Shown here piece by piece: positions 57,082 through 64,000 of a stretch of DNA of 64,000 nt. Both the position numbers and the translations under genes were made by a program. Each line of letters opens with the position of its first letter. Position 1 is the first letter of the stretch. The notes beneath the pieces are model-generated. The model did not search any database. It was not told where the DNA came from and was given only the letters and a program-made list of their open reading frames with translations. The DNA comes from Cognaticolwellia aestuarii. Its GTDB lineage: Bacteria; Pseudomonadota; Gammaproteobacteria; Enterobacterales; Alteromonadaceae. The DNA lies in the NCBI RefSeq assembly GCF_002000025.1, contig NZ_MUZV01000003.1:310001-374000 (forward strand), read 5' to 3'.

Positions 57082-58572
57082 ATGTTCGAACACGTAAAAA
57101 GAGACTGGCTCTCTAATATTCGTGGTGATGTACTTGCGGGTATTGTTGTGGCGCTAGCCCTGATCCCCGAAGCCATTGCTTTTTCTATTATTGCTGGCGT
57201 TGACCCAAAGGTCGGCTTGTATGCATCCTTTTGTATCGCTGTGATTATTGCTTTTGTTGGCGGTCGCCCAGGCATGATTTCAGCCGCTACAGGTGCAATG
57301 GCTTTGTTAATGGTCACTTTGGTCAAAGATCATGGCCTTGAATATCTTTTAGCAGCTACGCTACTGACCGGTGTTCTACAGATAATCGCAGGTTTTTTAC
57401 GTTTAGGGGAATTAATGCGCTTTGTTTCCCGATCCGTTGTTACAGGCTTTGTAAATGCCCTCGCTATTCTAATATTTATGGCGCAATTACCAGAGCTAAC
57501 GAATGTGACCTGGCACGTTTACGCGATGACAGCAGCGGGTTTAGGCATAATTTATTTGTTCCCTTATCTACCAATAATCGGTAAAGCTATTCCATCACCT
57601 TTAGTTTGTATTGTCACACTAACCGTTGTCACTATGGTTATTGGAATAGATATTCGTACGGTCGGCGATATGGGTGAGTTACCCGATACACTCCCCATTT
57701 TTTTATGGCCTGATGTGCCACTAACTATGGAAACACTGACGATTATTTTCCCTTATGCTGCAGGTTTAGCCGTGGTTGGCTTATTAGAGTCGATGATGAC
57801 AGCCACCATTGTTGATGATTTGACAGATACCAGCAGCGATAGAAACAAAGAATGTAAAGGGCAAGGTATGGCTAACATTGGTGCCGGCCTTTTAGGCGGT
57901 ATGGCGGGCTGTGCCATGATCGGACAGTCTATTATCAATGTAAAATCAGGTGGACGTGGCAGACTTTCTACTTTTGTTGCTGGCGCTTTTCTTCTAGTCA
58001 TGGTGGTGTTTTTAGATGAGTGGTTACGACAGATCCCTATGGCAGCACTGGTTGCCGTTATGATCATGGTATCTATTGGTACATTCTCATGGTCGTCCAT
58101 TCGTGACTTGCGCAAGCACCCGCTTTCAACCAATATCGTGATGATCGCAACCGTTATTGTTGTGGTAGCAACACATAACCTCGCTTTAGGGGTTTTAGTC
58201 GGCGTACTGCTGGCAACATTATTCTTTGCTAATAAAATTGGTCACTTTATGGCAGTTAAATCACATTACTCAGCAGCAGATAAAGTACGTACTTATGAAG
58301 TTGTAGGACAAGTATTCTTTGCTTCTGCAGAGCAATTTATTGCAGCATTCGACTTTAAAGAAGCAGTTAACACTGTTGTCATCGATCTTACTCAGGCACA
58401 TTTTTGGGATATTACAGCGGTTTCCTCATTAGATAAAATGGTGATTAAATTTCGACGTGAAGGTGCCACGGTTAAAGTAATAGGCATGAATGAAGCCACA
58501 GAAACAGTTGTTGATAAATTTGGCGTACATAATGACCCAGCACAAGTAGACAAGCTATTGGGTGGACATTAG
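57082..58572 (+). CDS. SulP-family anion transporter with STAS domain
   Basis: 496 residues. About 10-12 membrane helices with SulP signatures [20 protein letters not shown] in the first part and [19 protein letters not shown] in the middle, and a C-terminal STAS domain (about 405-495; [23 protein letters not shown]). SulP proteins carry sulfate, bicarbonate or dicarboxylates; the pairing with a UspA gene resembles bicarbonate or DauA-type cases, but the substrate is not settled. The leader has a structured region. The UspA gene starts 10 bases after the stop. Confidence 0.9.
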   Translation: MFEHVKRDWLSNIRGDVLAGIVVALALIPEAIAFSIIAGVDPKVGLYASFCIAVIIAFVGGRPGMISAATGAMALLMVTLVKDHGLEYLLAATLLTGVLQIIAGFLRLGELMRFVSRSVVTGFVNALAILIFMAQLPELTNVTWHVYAMTAAGLGIIYLFPYLPIIGKAIPSPLVCIVTLTVVTMVIGIDIRTVGDMGELPDTLPIFLWPDVPLTMETLTIIFPYAAGLAVVGLLESMMTATIVDDLTDTSSDRNKECKGQGMANIGAGLLGGMAGCAMIGQSIINVKSGGRGRLSTFVAGAFLLVMVVFLDEWLRQIPMAALVAVMIMVSIGTFSWSSIRDLRKHPLSTNIVMIATVIVVVATHNLALGVLVGVLLATLFFANKIGHFMAVKSHYSAADKVRTYEVVGQVFFASAEQFIAAFDFKEAVNTVVIDLTQAHFWDITAVSSLDKMVIKFRREGATVKVIGMNEATETVVDKFGVHNDPAQVDKLLGGH

Positions 58573-58582
58573 GAGATAAGTT

Positions 58583-59434
58583 ATGAATAAAATAATTACT
58601 TGTATCGATGGCTCAGCCATAACGTCAGCAGTAACAGAAGCTGGAAAATGGGCCGCAAAAAAGCTAAATAAGCCGTTATGCTTTCTCCATATTATTGAGA
58701 GGTCACAACAACACGGTGCTGACGATTACACCGGAGCCATAGGCTTAGGCGCTCAATCAGCCCTGCTTGAAGAAATGACGAGACTCGATGAGCAAAAAAG
58801 TAAGCTTGCATTAACATTAGGCAATGACTTACTTGATTCTGTGGCTGAAGACGCTGCTACTTATGGTATTGAAACGGTTGAAACAATGCAGCGACATGGT
58901 GATATTGTTGAAGAGTTAATGGCATTAGAGCAACTGACTCGTTTGATTGTTATTGGGCGAAAAGGCGCTGGCCACGCACATGAGTTTAAAGCTCTTGGCT
59001 CACACATAGAAACCTTGTTACGAAAAGCAACACAACCTATCTTCATTGTACCTGAGGCATTTAGCCCGCCTAAATCATTTATGATTGCTTACGATGGCAG
59101 AGAATCGGCTGACCGTACTTTGCAAAAAGTATTAGACGGCGGATTATTGCACGGTATTGATTGTCACTTAGTGGCAGTAAAAAATAACGAAGTCATGCTA
59201 AAAGAAAAGTTTGATACAGCTAAAAACAAGCTTATCGAGCGAGGATTGAATGTTATTCCGGCGCTGTTAGAGGGTAACATCAATGAACAGTTAACTCGTT
59301 ATCAGCAAGAGCAAAACATTGAGTTAATTGTCATGGGGGCTTTTGGTCACTCTAGGTTACGACAATTTTTTGTCGGTAGTAATACCTTAAAAATGTTGGA
59401 AAACACTCAAGTTCCGTTAATTATTATGCGTTAA
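58583..59434 (+). CDS. Tandem-domain universal stress protein
   Basis: 283 residues with two UspA domains, about 1-155 and 165-283. The second contains the ATP-binding GAFGHSRLRQFFVGSNT motif; the first has GRKGAGHAHEFKALGSH with the same pattern. It probably binds ATP and regulates or supports the SulP transporter, with which it forms an operon (AGGAG, 10-base gap). Length and domain order are usual for two-domain UspA. Confidence 0.9.
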   Translation: MNKIITCIDGSAITSAVTEAGKWAAKKLNKPLCFLHIIERSQQHGADDYTGAIGLGAQSALLEEMTRLDEQKSKLALTLGNDLLDSVAEDAATYGIETVETMQRHGDIVEELMALEQLTRLIVIGRKGAGHAHEFKALGSHIETLLRKATQPIFIVPEAFSPPKSFMIAYDGRESADRTLQKVLDGGLLHGIDCHLVAVKNNEVMLKEKFDTAKNKLIERGLNVIPALLEGNINEQLTRYQQEQNIELIVMGAFGHSRLRQFFVGSNTLKMLENTQVPLIIMR

Positions 59435-59540
59435 CGCACTTTGGCCTAGTTTTTAATGTTGGTAAAGGTTAATACGCTTTGCCAACATTTTTATCTTTAT
59501 TAGCAACATATATTTTGTCAAATATCTAGGACTACCAATA

Positions 59541-59570
59541 TCGTTATCGTTATCGTTATCGTTATCGTTA
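59541..59570 (+). repeat. Hexamer tandem repeat (TCGTTA)5
   Basis: Five exact copies of TCGTTA between the UspA and Crp-family genes. Length variation here could alter spacing in the Crp-gene promoter region. Confidence 0.75.
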
Positions 59571-59636
59571 ATTATAGGCTCAAGCTTTTTATTAACGTAA
59601 ACTCTGCTTATCTTACATAACGCTATTTAATACATT

Positions 59637-60224
59637 ATGCTGCCTGCTATTGCCCACCTAAAATGCACCCTTGAAAGTTATTACCCTATATCAGCCGCTG
59701 CATGGCACGACTATCAACAATGTTTAACGTCAAAGCAGCTTAATAAAGGAGAAGTACTTTATGCGCAGGGAGAAATAGCAAGCCATTTTGCTTTTATTCA
59801 TAAGGGACTCATACGAGCTTATGTGACTGACCTTGAAGGAAATGAATATAATAAAAATTTCTTTTGTGAAGGACGATTTCCAGGGGCTATGACATCACTC
59901 ATTAAAAGTGAAGCGAGCTTTTTAGCACTTGAGGCACTGGAAGATTGCGACATTATTGAAATTAACTTTTCTCAATTTAGAGCTGCGCTATTTAACAACC
60001 CAGAGTTAATGACATTCCATATTCATTATCTTGAAAAACACTGGTTACTAGAAAAAGAAACCAAAGAGATTAGTTATTTACAGTTTGAAGCAAAACAGCG
60101 CTACCTACAATTTTTAGAAGATTATCAAGTCATGCTGCCACGCCTAGCTCAGTACCATATCGCCAGTTATTTAGGTATTACACCGACACAATTAAGCCGT
60201 ATAAAAAAAGATTTAAAAAATTAA
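59637..60224 (+). CDS. Crp/Fnr-family transcriptional regulator
   Basis: 195 residues. The N-terminal cyclic-nucleotide-binding fold (about 25-120) has LNKGEVLYAQGEIASHFAFIHKG and CEGRFPGAMTSLIKSE. The C-terminal DNA-binding helix is short (YHIASYLGITPTQLSRIKKD). The Cys residues are not in the Fnr cluster pattern, so oxygen sensing by a cluster is unlikely. It precedes the nitroreductase operon by 85 bases in the same direction and is the likely local regulator. No ribosome site is clear before the ATG. Confidence 0.85.
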   Translation: MLPAIAHLKCTLESYYPISAAAWHDYQQCLTSKQLNKGEVLYAQGEIASHFAFIHKGLIRAYVTDLEGNEYNKNFFCEGRFPGAMTSLIKSEASFLALEALEDCDIIEINFSQFRAALFNNPELMTFHIHYLEKHWLLEKETKEISYLQFEAKQRYLQFLEDYQVMLPRLAQYHIASYLGITPTQLSRIKKDLKN

Positions 60225-60308
60225 GTGTTATCAACATATGTAAATGAGTGTGGCAAATAAGCTCAGTACACTATGTGCATCAAAACAAAATAAAACAAGG
60301 TAGATATT

Positions 60309-60935
60309 ATGAATTTTATTGATGCACTCAATTGGCGTTATGCCGTAAACCAATTCTCAAATGAAAAATTAAATCAACAACAAGTTAATGGCTTAATTGA
60401 AAGCGTACGCTTAAGTGCGAGCTCTTATGGATTACAACCTTATCAGTTGTTTGTAATAGCAAGTGATCAGGTTAAAAATGATTTACTGCCCTTTAGCTAT
60501 GGACAAACGAAAGTCGCCAATAATTCACACCTCTTAGTTTTCGCCCATAAGACCCAAATAACCTCAAAAGATATTTCCTTATTTATCTCTTCATTAGCCA
60601 AGAGTCAAAACAAAACCGCATTGGCATTAAACGATTACCAACAAGTGATCAGCAATGATCTGCTAGCAAAAAACGAAAACGAGCAAAGTGCTTGGGCAGC
60701 TCAGCAATGCTATATAGCCCTAGGTAAATTACTAAGTTATACAGCAATAAATCAAATTGACGCATGCCCAATGACCGGTTTTGATAGCCAGGGCATCAAC
60801 CAAGTACTGGGGTTAAATAAACAAGGATTAAATGCCGAAATTATATGCCCCGTCGGCTTTAGAAGCACTGATGACATCAGTGCTTTACGAGTAAAATATC
60901 GAAAACAAACAGCTGATTTGGTCACTATGTTATGA
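60309..60935 (+). CDS. Nitroreductase-family NAD(P)H oxidoreductase
   Basis: 208 residues, cytoplasmic FMN enzyme. Matches the NfsB-like group: MNFIDALNWRYAVNQF start with the Arg of the FMN site, SVRLSASSYGLQPYQLFVIA, NEQSAWAAQQCYIALGKLL and the DACPMTGFDSQGINQVLGL segment. Reduces quinones or nitro compounds. It overlaps the next gene by 4 bases (ATGA), so the two are translationally coupled. Confidence 0.9.
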   Translation: MNFIDALNWRYAVNQFSNEKLNQQQVNGLIESVRLSASSYGLQPYQLFVIASDQVKNDLLPFSYGQTKVANNSHLLVFAHKTQITSKDISLFISSLAKSQNKTALALNDYQQVISNDLLAKNENEQSAWAAQQCYIALGKLLSYTAINQIDACPMTGFDSQGINQVLGLNKQGLNAEIICPVGFRSTDDISALRVKYRKQTADLVTML

Positions 60936-61384
60936 GTATATTATGGCCTTTGGCATTATTCGCGGGGAGCTGTATTGCTGTGCAAGCGGCAATGAATGCT
61001 CGTTTAGGCCAAATTGTTAATAATGCTTGGCTAGCAACGGGCTATGCTTTTTTAAGCAGTTTCTTGTTAGTGATAGTGTTACTTTACTTGTTCAATGCCA
61101 AAACCAACACTATCCACTGGCTGCAAATTCCCTTTAGCAGTATCCCTTGGTATTTGTGGCTGTCGTGTCTATTAAGTGCTTTTGGTGTCGGCAGTATGTA
61201 CTGGCTTATTCCTAAAATGGGCGTTGGTACGGTAATGAGCTATGCCTTAACCGGTCAATTAATTATGGCGATGCTAATCAGTCACTTTGCTTTATTTGAA
61301 AGCCCGCAAAAGTTAATATCAATAACGAAGCTCATAGGTGCGCTGTTATTGATAATAGGCCTTGTTTTACTTAATAAGGATTAA
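60932..61384 (+). CDS. DMT-family (DUF606/YdcZ-like) transporter
   Basis: 150 residues with five membrane helices. Starts MSILWPLALFAGSCIAVQAAMNARLGQ, a YdcZ/DUF606 hallmark segment with AMNARLG, then helix pairs around WYLWLSCLLSAFGVGSMYWL and MGVGTVMSYALTGQLIMAML. These half-size carriers probably pair up in the membrane. Substrate unknown. Overlaps the nitroreductase stop and is followed by GNAT one base after its stop. Confidence 0.85.
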   Translation: MSILWPLALFAGSCIAVQAAMNARLGQIVNNAWLATGYAFLSSFLLVIVLLYLFNAKTNTIHWLQIPFSSIPWYLWLSCLLSAFGVGSMYWLIPKMGVGTVMSYALTGQLIMAMLISHFALFESPQKLISITKLIGALLLIIGLVLLNKD

Positions 61385-61385
61385 T

Positions 61386-62045
61386 ATGTCTGAGATGTTG
61401 CAAAAAAACTTAGCTAACTTGCATGCATTCTGGCGTGCAATGACGGTTATCAGTAGCGAAAATGAGATATTTTCTCATCCTAGTTGGCCAAACAAAATTT
61501 GGCACACCGACTTTATAAAAATAAACAGTAATCAATGGCGTGACCATATACACGTAACGTTAGCAGAGCCACTTCCTTTAGATAAGGTCACTATCAAAGC
61601 GCAATTAACGGCAATGTATTTAGCCTTAGAAAATGCCAAAGGCGTAACACATCAGCAAATAGTATTGGTGCAATCTCTTAAAGAGCTTCAACAGTGGTCT
61701 AGTGCATGTGGTCAAGCATTTGGTTATGAGATAAACACACACTCTCTCGTGCCGCTTCTGGATGACGAAAATGCGACAATAGTAACATTTCAAGTTAACG
61801 GTATAATGGCCGGCACAGCTATTTTATACCAATCAAACAATAATATGGGCATACATCAAGTTGGCGTATTACCCAACTTTCAAGGACGTGGCATTGGCAA
61901 AGCGCTGATGCTTCACTTAGTTGCTTTGGCAAAACAAAAGGCATGCAAATCAATGACGCTACAAGCATCCCAAGATGGCATAGCTATGTATCGAAATATG
62001 GGCTTCACGCCATTGTCGAGTTTGTATCACCTTGAGAAAAAATAG
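61386..62045 (+). CDS. GNAT-family N-acetyltransferase
   Basis: 219 residues from the ATG at 61386 (AGGATTAAT upstream); the open frame runs further 5' into the transporter gene. The C-terminal GNAT core has the acetyl-CoA loop QVGVLPNFQGRGIGKALMLHL (R/Q-x-x-G-x-G/A), then MTLQASQDGIAMYRNMGFTPL. The N-terminal half (about 1-110) is a less conserved partner domain. Third gene of the Crp-preceded operon. Confidence 0.9.
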   Translation: MSEMLQKNLANLHAFWRAMTVISSENEIFSHPSWPNKIWHTDFIKINSNQWRDHIHVTLAEPLPLDKVTIKAQLTAMYLALENAKGVTHQQIVLVQSLKELQQWSSACGQAFGYEINTHSLVPLLDDENATIVTFQVNGIMAGTAILYQSNNNMGIHQVGVLPNFQGRGIGKALMLHLVALAKQKACKSMTLQASQDGIAMYRNMGFTPLSSLYHLEKK

Positions 62046-62201
62046 CTATCACGAGTAAAGTGTAGAATTATAAACCGAGGAAACTAACTGATTATTCTGC
62101 TAAGGTTGCATGCTAGCAAAGCGTGTAAACAAAGTACGGCTGACTATAACTTTGCTCAATCTATTTATTTTTAGGCGTTTAACAAAGCGTTAGGTTTTAT
62201 C

Positions 62202-62549
62202 ATGGCATTTGAACGCATTCATAAGCAAACCCATATAATTGCAGATACAACGGTACGTGTTTGTTATGATCGTTTTACTTCTCGTTTCGAGGTTAAGAGT
62301 GAATCCGAGGTAATATACTCCTCTCTCTTACTTTTATTACCTATAAAGAATGTCGATATCTCAATCAACAAGCAAAAATTTACCTTGAAAATACGCTGGT
62401 TTATTTTATGGCAATCTACATTAGTAAATTCAACAGGAGTCGTGGTTAGTGAGCTGCTTTATCGCCGCCGTAAAAAATCTATCAATTTGTTTATATATTT
62501 CATGCTAATTAGCAGCATAAAAATAGCCATTGGATTAACAGCGCAATAA
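62202..62549 (+). CDS. Small membrane-associated protein of unknown function
   Basis: 115 residues. Not recognised. A beta-rich N-terminal half (IIADTTVRVCYDRFTSRFEV) and a hydrophobic C-terminus (SINLFIYFMLISSIKIAIGL) that is probably one membrane helix. A TTAGG box precedes the ATG. Upstream at 62176-62196 lies a GGCGTTTAACAAAGCGTTAG stretch that looks like the end of an attC, but its partner arm was not found. Confidence 0.6.
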   Translation: MAFERIHKQTHIIADTTVRVCYDRFTSRFEVKSESEVIYSSLLLLLPIKNVDISINKQKFTLKIRWFILWQSTLVNSTGVVVSELLYRRRKKSINLFIYFMLISSIKIAIGLTAQ

Positions 62550-62614
62550 CTGACGTTCAGTTAACCCTTGCGAAGTATAAAACTATCTCTAAGTAGCAAT
62601 TTAAAGATAGTTTT
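62547..62614. terminator. Palindrome and bidirectional terminator
   Basis: TAACTGACGTTCAGTTA (62547-62563, containing the stop codon) is a perfect palindrome, followed by a stem AAAACTATCT/AGATAGTTTT (62579-62614) between the convergent small gene and AraC gene. Confidence 0.7.
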
Positions 62615-62619
62615 ACTGT

Positions 62620-63441
62620 TTATTGCTGCTCTAACCATGCCTTGGGTGACATATGAGTATGCTTTCTAAAAACACGTGCCAGCGCAGACGCTGTTTCATA
62701 ACCAACACTATTGGCAACAATGCTAACATTCTTACCTTGTTTTAATAACGACTGAGCAACACCTACCCGCCAACTAACTAAGTAATCGTTAGGTGTTTGA
62801 CCAATAACGTTTTTAAATACTTCTGCGAATTTTGACCGAGACATTAAAGCTATTTCAGCCATTTTCTCTAACGACCACTGCTCTGCACAATGATTATGTA
62901 ACTGCTGTAGAACATTTTTTAATTGCGGATGCATTAACCCCGCTAGCATGCCTTGTGCTATTTCACCTTTATTGATCAGCGAACGCATCATACTGATAAT
63001 GAATATTTCCATCAATCGATTCATTACCGCCTGACGTCCCTGCTGCTCTTGCCCTGCTTCAGCAATAATCCAATCTATATTAGTTTGTAAAAACGGCGAC
63101 TCAGCTAAAGGTAAAATTAATAAATCGGGTAAAGCATCAGCCAATAAATTTGAACTGCCACTACCGTAAGTCACGGTTGCACAAATAAGTTCAGCATTAT
63201 CAGTGTCTTTAGCTTGCAAACCATGCTTAATCGGACGAGGCAAGAATATAATTGAAGGTTTGTCTAAAACAATGGTCGATTTGTCTAAACCAATAATAGA
63301 TAAAGTACCACGGCGTAATAAATGAATATGACCTTCTACCGCAGCCCCTTCATTAAAGTTAGACAAGCCACAAAGTTTGCCAGTGTAAAACACCCCAGCT
63401 TGTAAACTAAAACGGTCAATAATTTCAGATAAATGGTCCAT
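62620..63441 (-). CDS. AraC-family transcriptional regulator
   Basis: 273 residues from the Met at 63441 (MDHLSEIIDRF); the frame is open 31 codons further but the upstream residues do not look like the family. N-terminal cupin_6-like ligand domain to about 160 (RRGTLSIIGLDKSTIVLDKP), then two helix-turn-helices (WSLEKMAEIALMSRSKFAEVF and NVSIVANSVGYETASALARVFRKH). Divergent from the YHS-domain gene by 114 bases and probably its regulator. Confidence 0.88.
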   Translation of the reverse strand: MDHLSEIIDRFSLQAGVFYTGKLCGLSNFNEGAAVEGHIHLLRRGTLSIIGLDKSTIVLDKPSIIFLPRPIKHGLQAKDTDNAELICATVTYGSGSSNLLADALPDLLILPLAESPFLQTNIDWIIAEAGQEQQGRQAVMNRLMEIFIISMMRSLINKGEIAQGMLAGLMHPQLKNVLQQLHNHCAEQWSLEKMAEIALMSRSKFAEVFKNVIGQTPNDYLVSWRVGVAQSLLKQGKNVSIVANSVGYETASALARVFRKHTHMSPKAWLEQQ

Positions 63442-63555
63442 AAATAGGCAACTTGGACGATCGGGTTCAAAGTTTGGACGATTGTATCCCACACGCCAAA
63501 CAATCAACACTATTATTTCCACTGTCATTAACAATCAAACAAATTAGGAAATATC

Positions 63556-64000
63556 ATGTTGAAAACAACATTAAAAACAATACTCGCAGGTTCTATTTTA
63601 GTCGCAAGCAGCTTCGCATTTGCTGCAGATATTGACATGAATGCTGATGCAAACGATCTCGCCATCAAAGGGTACGACCCTGTGAGTTACTTCACAATGT
63701 CAACGCCTAAAATGGGCAATGCCAGTTACACAGCAACTTATAAAGGCGGCATATATCAATTTAGCTCTGAAGAAAACCGCGACATGTTTAAAGCATCTCC
63801 AGCTAAATACGCACCACAATATGGTGGCTATTGTGCCTTTGGTGTCGCCATGGAGAAAAAGTTTGATACCGACCCACTTGCTTGGAAAATTGTTGATAAC
63901 AAATTGTATTTAAACCTAAACAAAGACGTGCAAACAAAATGGTTAACTGACGTACCAGGTTACTTAGATCTTTCGAATGATAACTGGGGCGACATAAAAA
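63556..64000 (+). CDS. Exported YHS-domain protein, cut by window end
   Basis: At least 148 residues; the gene runs past the window. AGGA lies before the ATG. Signal peptide ends near FAFAAD, then the YHS-like region LAIKGYDPVSYFTMSTPK ... YQFSSEENRDMFKASPAKYAPQYGGYCAFG with the conserved Tyr, His-less YHS core and Cys in YCAFG. These domains are linked to metal binding. The AraC gene lies divergent upstream. Confidence 0.85.
   Translation, partial: MLKTTLKTILAGSILVASSFAFAADIDMNADANDLAIKGYDPVSYFTMSTPKMGNASYTATYKGGIYQFSSEENRDMFKASPAKYAPQYGGYCAFGVAMEKKFDTDPLAWKIVDNKLYLNLNKDVQTKWLTDVPGYLDLSNDNWGDIK

Noticed and set aside
59541-59570. The TCGTTA repeats as a CRISPR array
   Set aside because: Unit is six bases with no spacers; it is a simple tandem repeat.
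62100-62200. A second cassette site upstream of the 62202 gene
   Set aside because: GGCGTTTAACAAAGCGTTAG looks like one attC end, but no partner arm was found and no further cassette follows.

Overview
The window is about 64 kb of low-GC chromosome from a marine gammaproteobacterium, most likely Colwelliaceae (Colwellia/Thalassotalea) or a close alteromonad. This rests on the sodB, fadR, nhaB, dsbB, nagZ and psrA homologues, the many TonB receptors and secreted proteins, and the AT-rich gene style. It is an inference from gene content, not a placement. No rRNA, tRNA, CRISPR array, phage or transposase gene was seen.

Region 1 (1-4.98 kb): the 3' end of sodB, then fadR on the minus strand. Directly upstream of fadR lies a run of minus-strand small genes separated by attC-like imperfect palindromes (about 1175-1276, 1894-1969, 2679-2772, 4245-4341). 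This reads as an integron cassette cluster without an integrase (a CALIN). Its cargo is two small membrane proteins, a truncated DUF4062 gene, a TIR/SEFIR-domain protein and a very small protein.

Region 2 (5-14 kb): a small TPR-like protein, a DUF2780 protein and a VF530-type DNA-binding protein. Next comes a locus built around a TetR regulator: a sterol-desaturase-family hydroxylase, a membrane-anchored GyrI-like protein, a beta-propeller/diheme lipoprotein, a small membrane protein and a Rieske oxygenase. Three copies of an ATTGTCA-N3-TGACAAT operator lie in its two control regions.

Region 3 (14-35 kb): a chemoreceptor. Then a four-gene minus-strand operon (large lipoprotein, TonB receptor, small protein, diheme peroxidase) with a strong Fur box at its head, divergent from DUF4920 and PepSY genes. 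Then a 7TM diguanylate cyclase, and a CadC-type membrane regulator divergent from a 1657-residue subtilase that ends in a GlyGly-CTERM-like tail.

Region 4 (35-64 kb): nhaB, a 314-bp MITE-like element, dsbB, nagZ and psrA with its own PsrA-type operator. An 800-bp intergenic stretch holds two related sRNA-like terminator units. After it come an M2 peptidase, MarR and a BCCT transporter, a TonB receptor with a TPR-sulfotransferase, a LiaF-like protein, a divergent NRAMP transporter, small envelope proteins, YceI and cytochrome b561, and a SulP transporter with a structured leader and its UspA partner. A Crp-family regulator precedes a nitroreductase/EamA-like/GNAT operon, and the window ends with an AraC regulator divergent from a YHS-domain protein cut by the window edge.

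fadR and nhaB are adjacent and divergent in many enteric relatives. Here they keep the divergent orientation but are 34 kb apart, so the block between them is probably an insertion or rearrangement hot spot.
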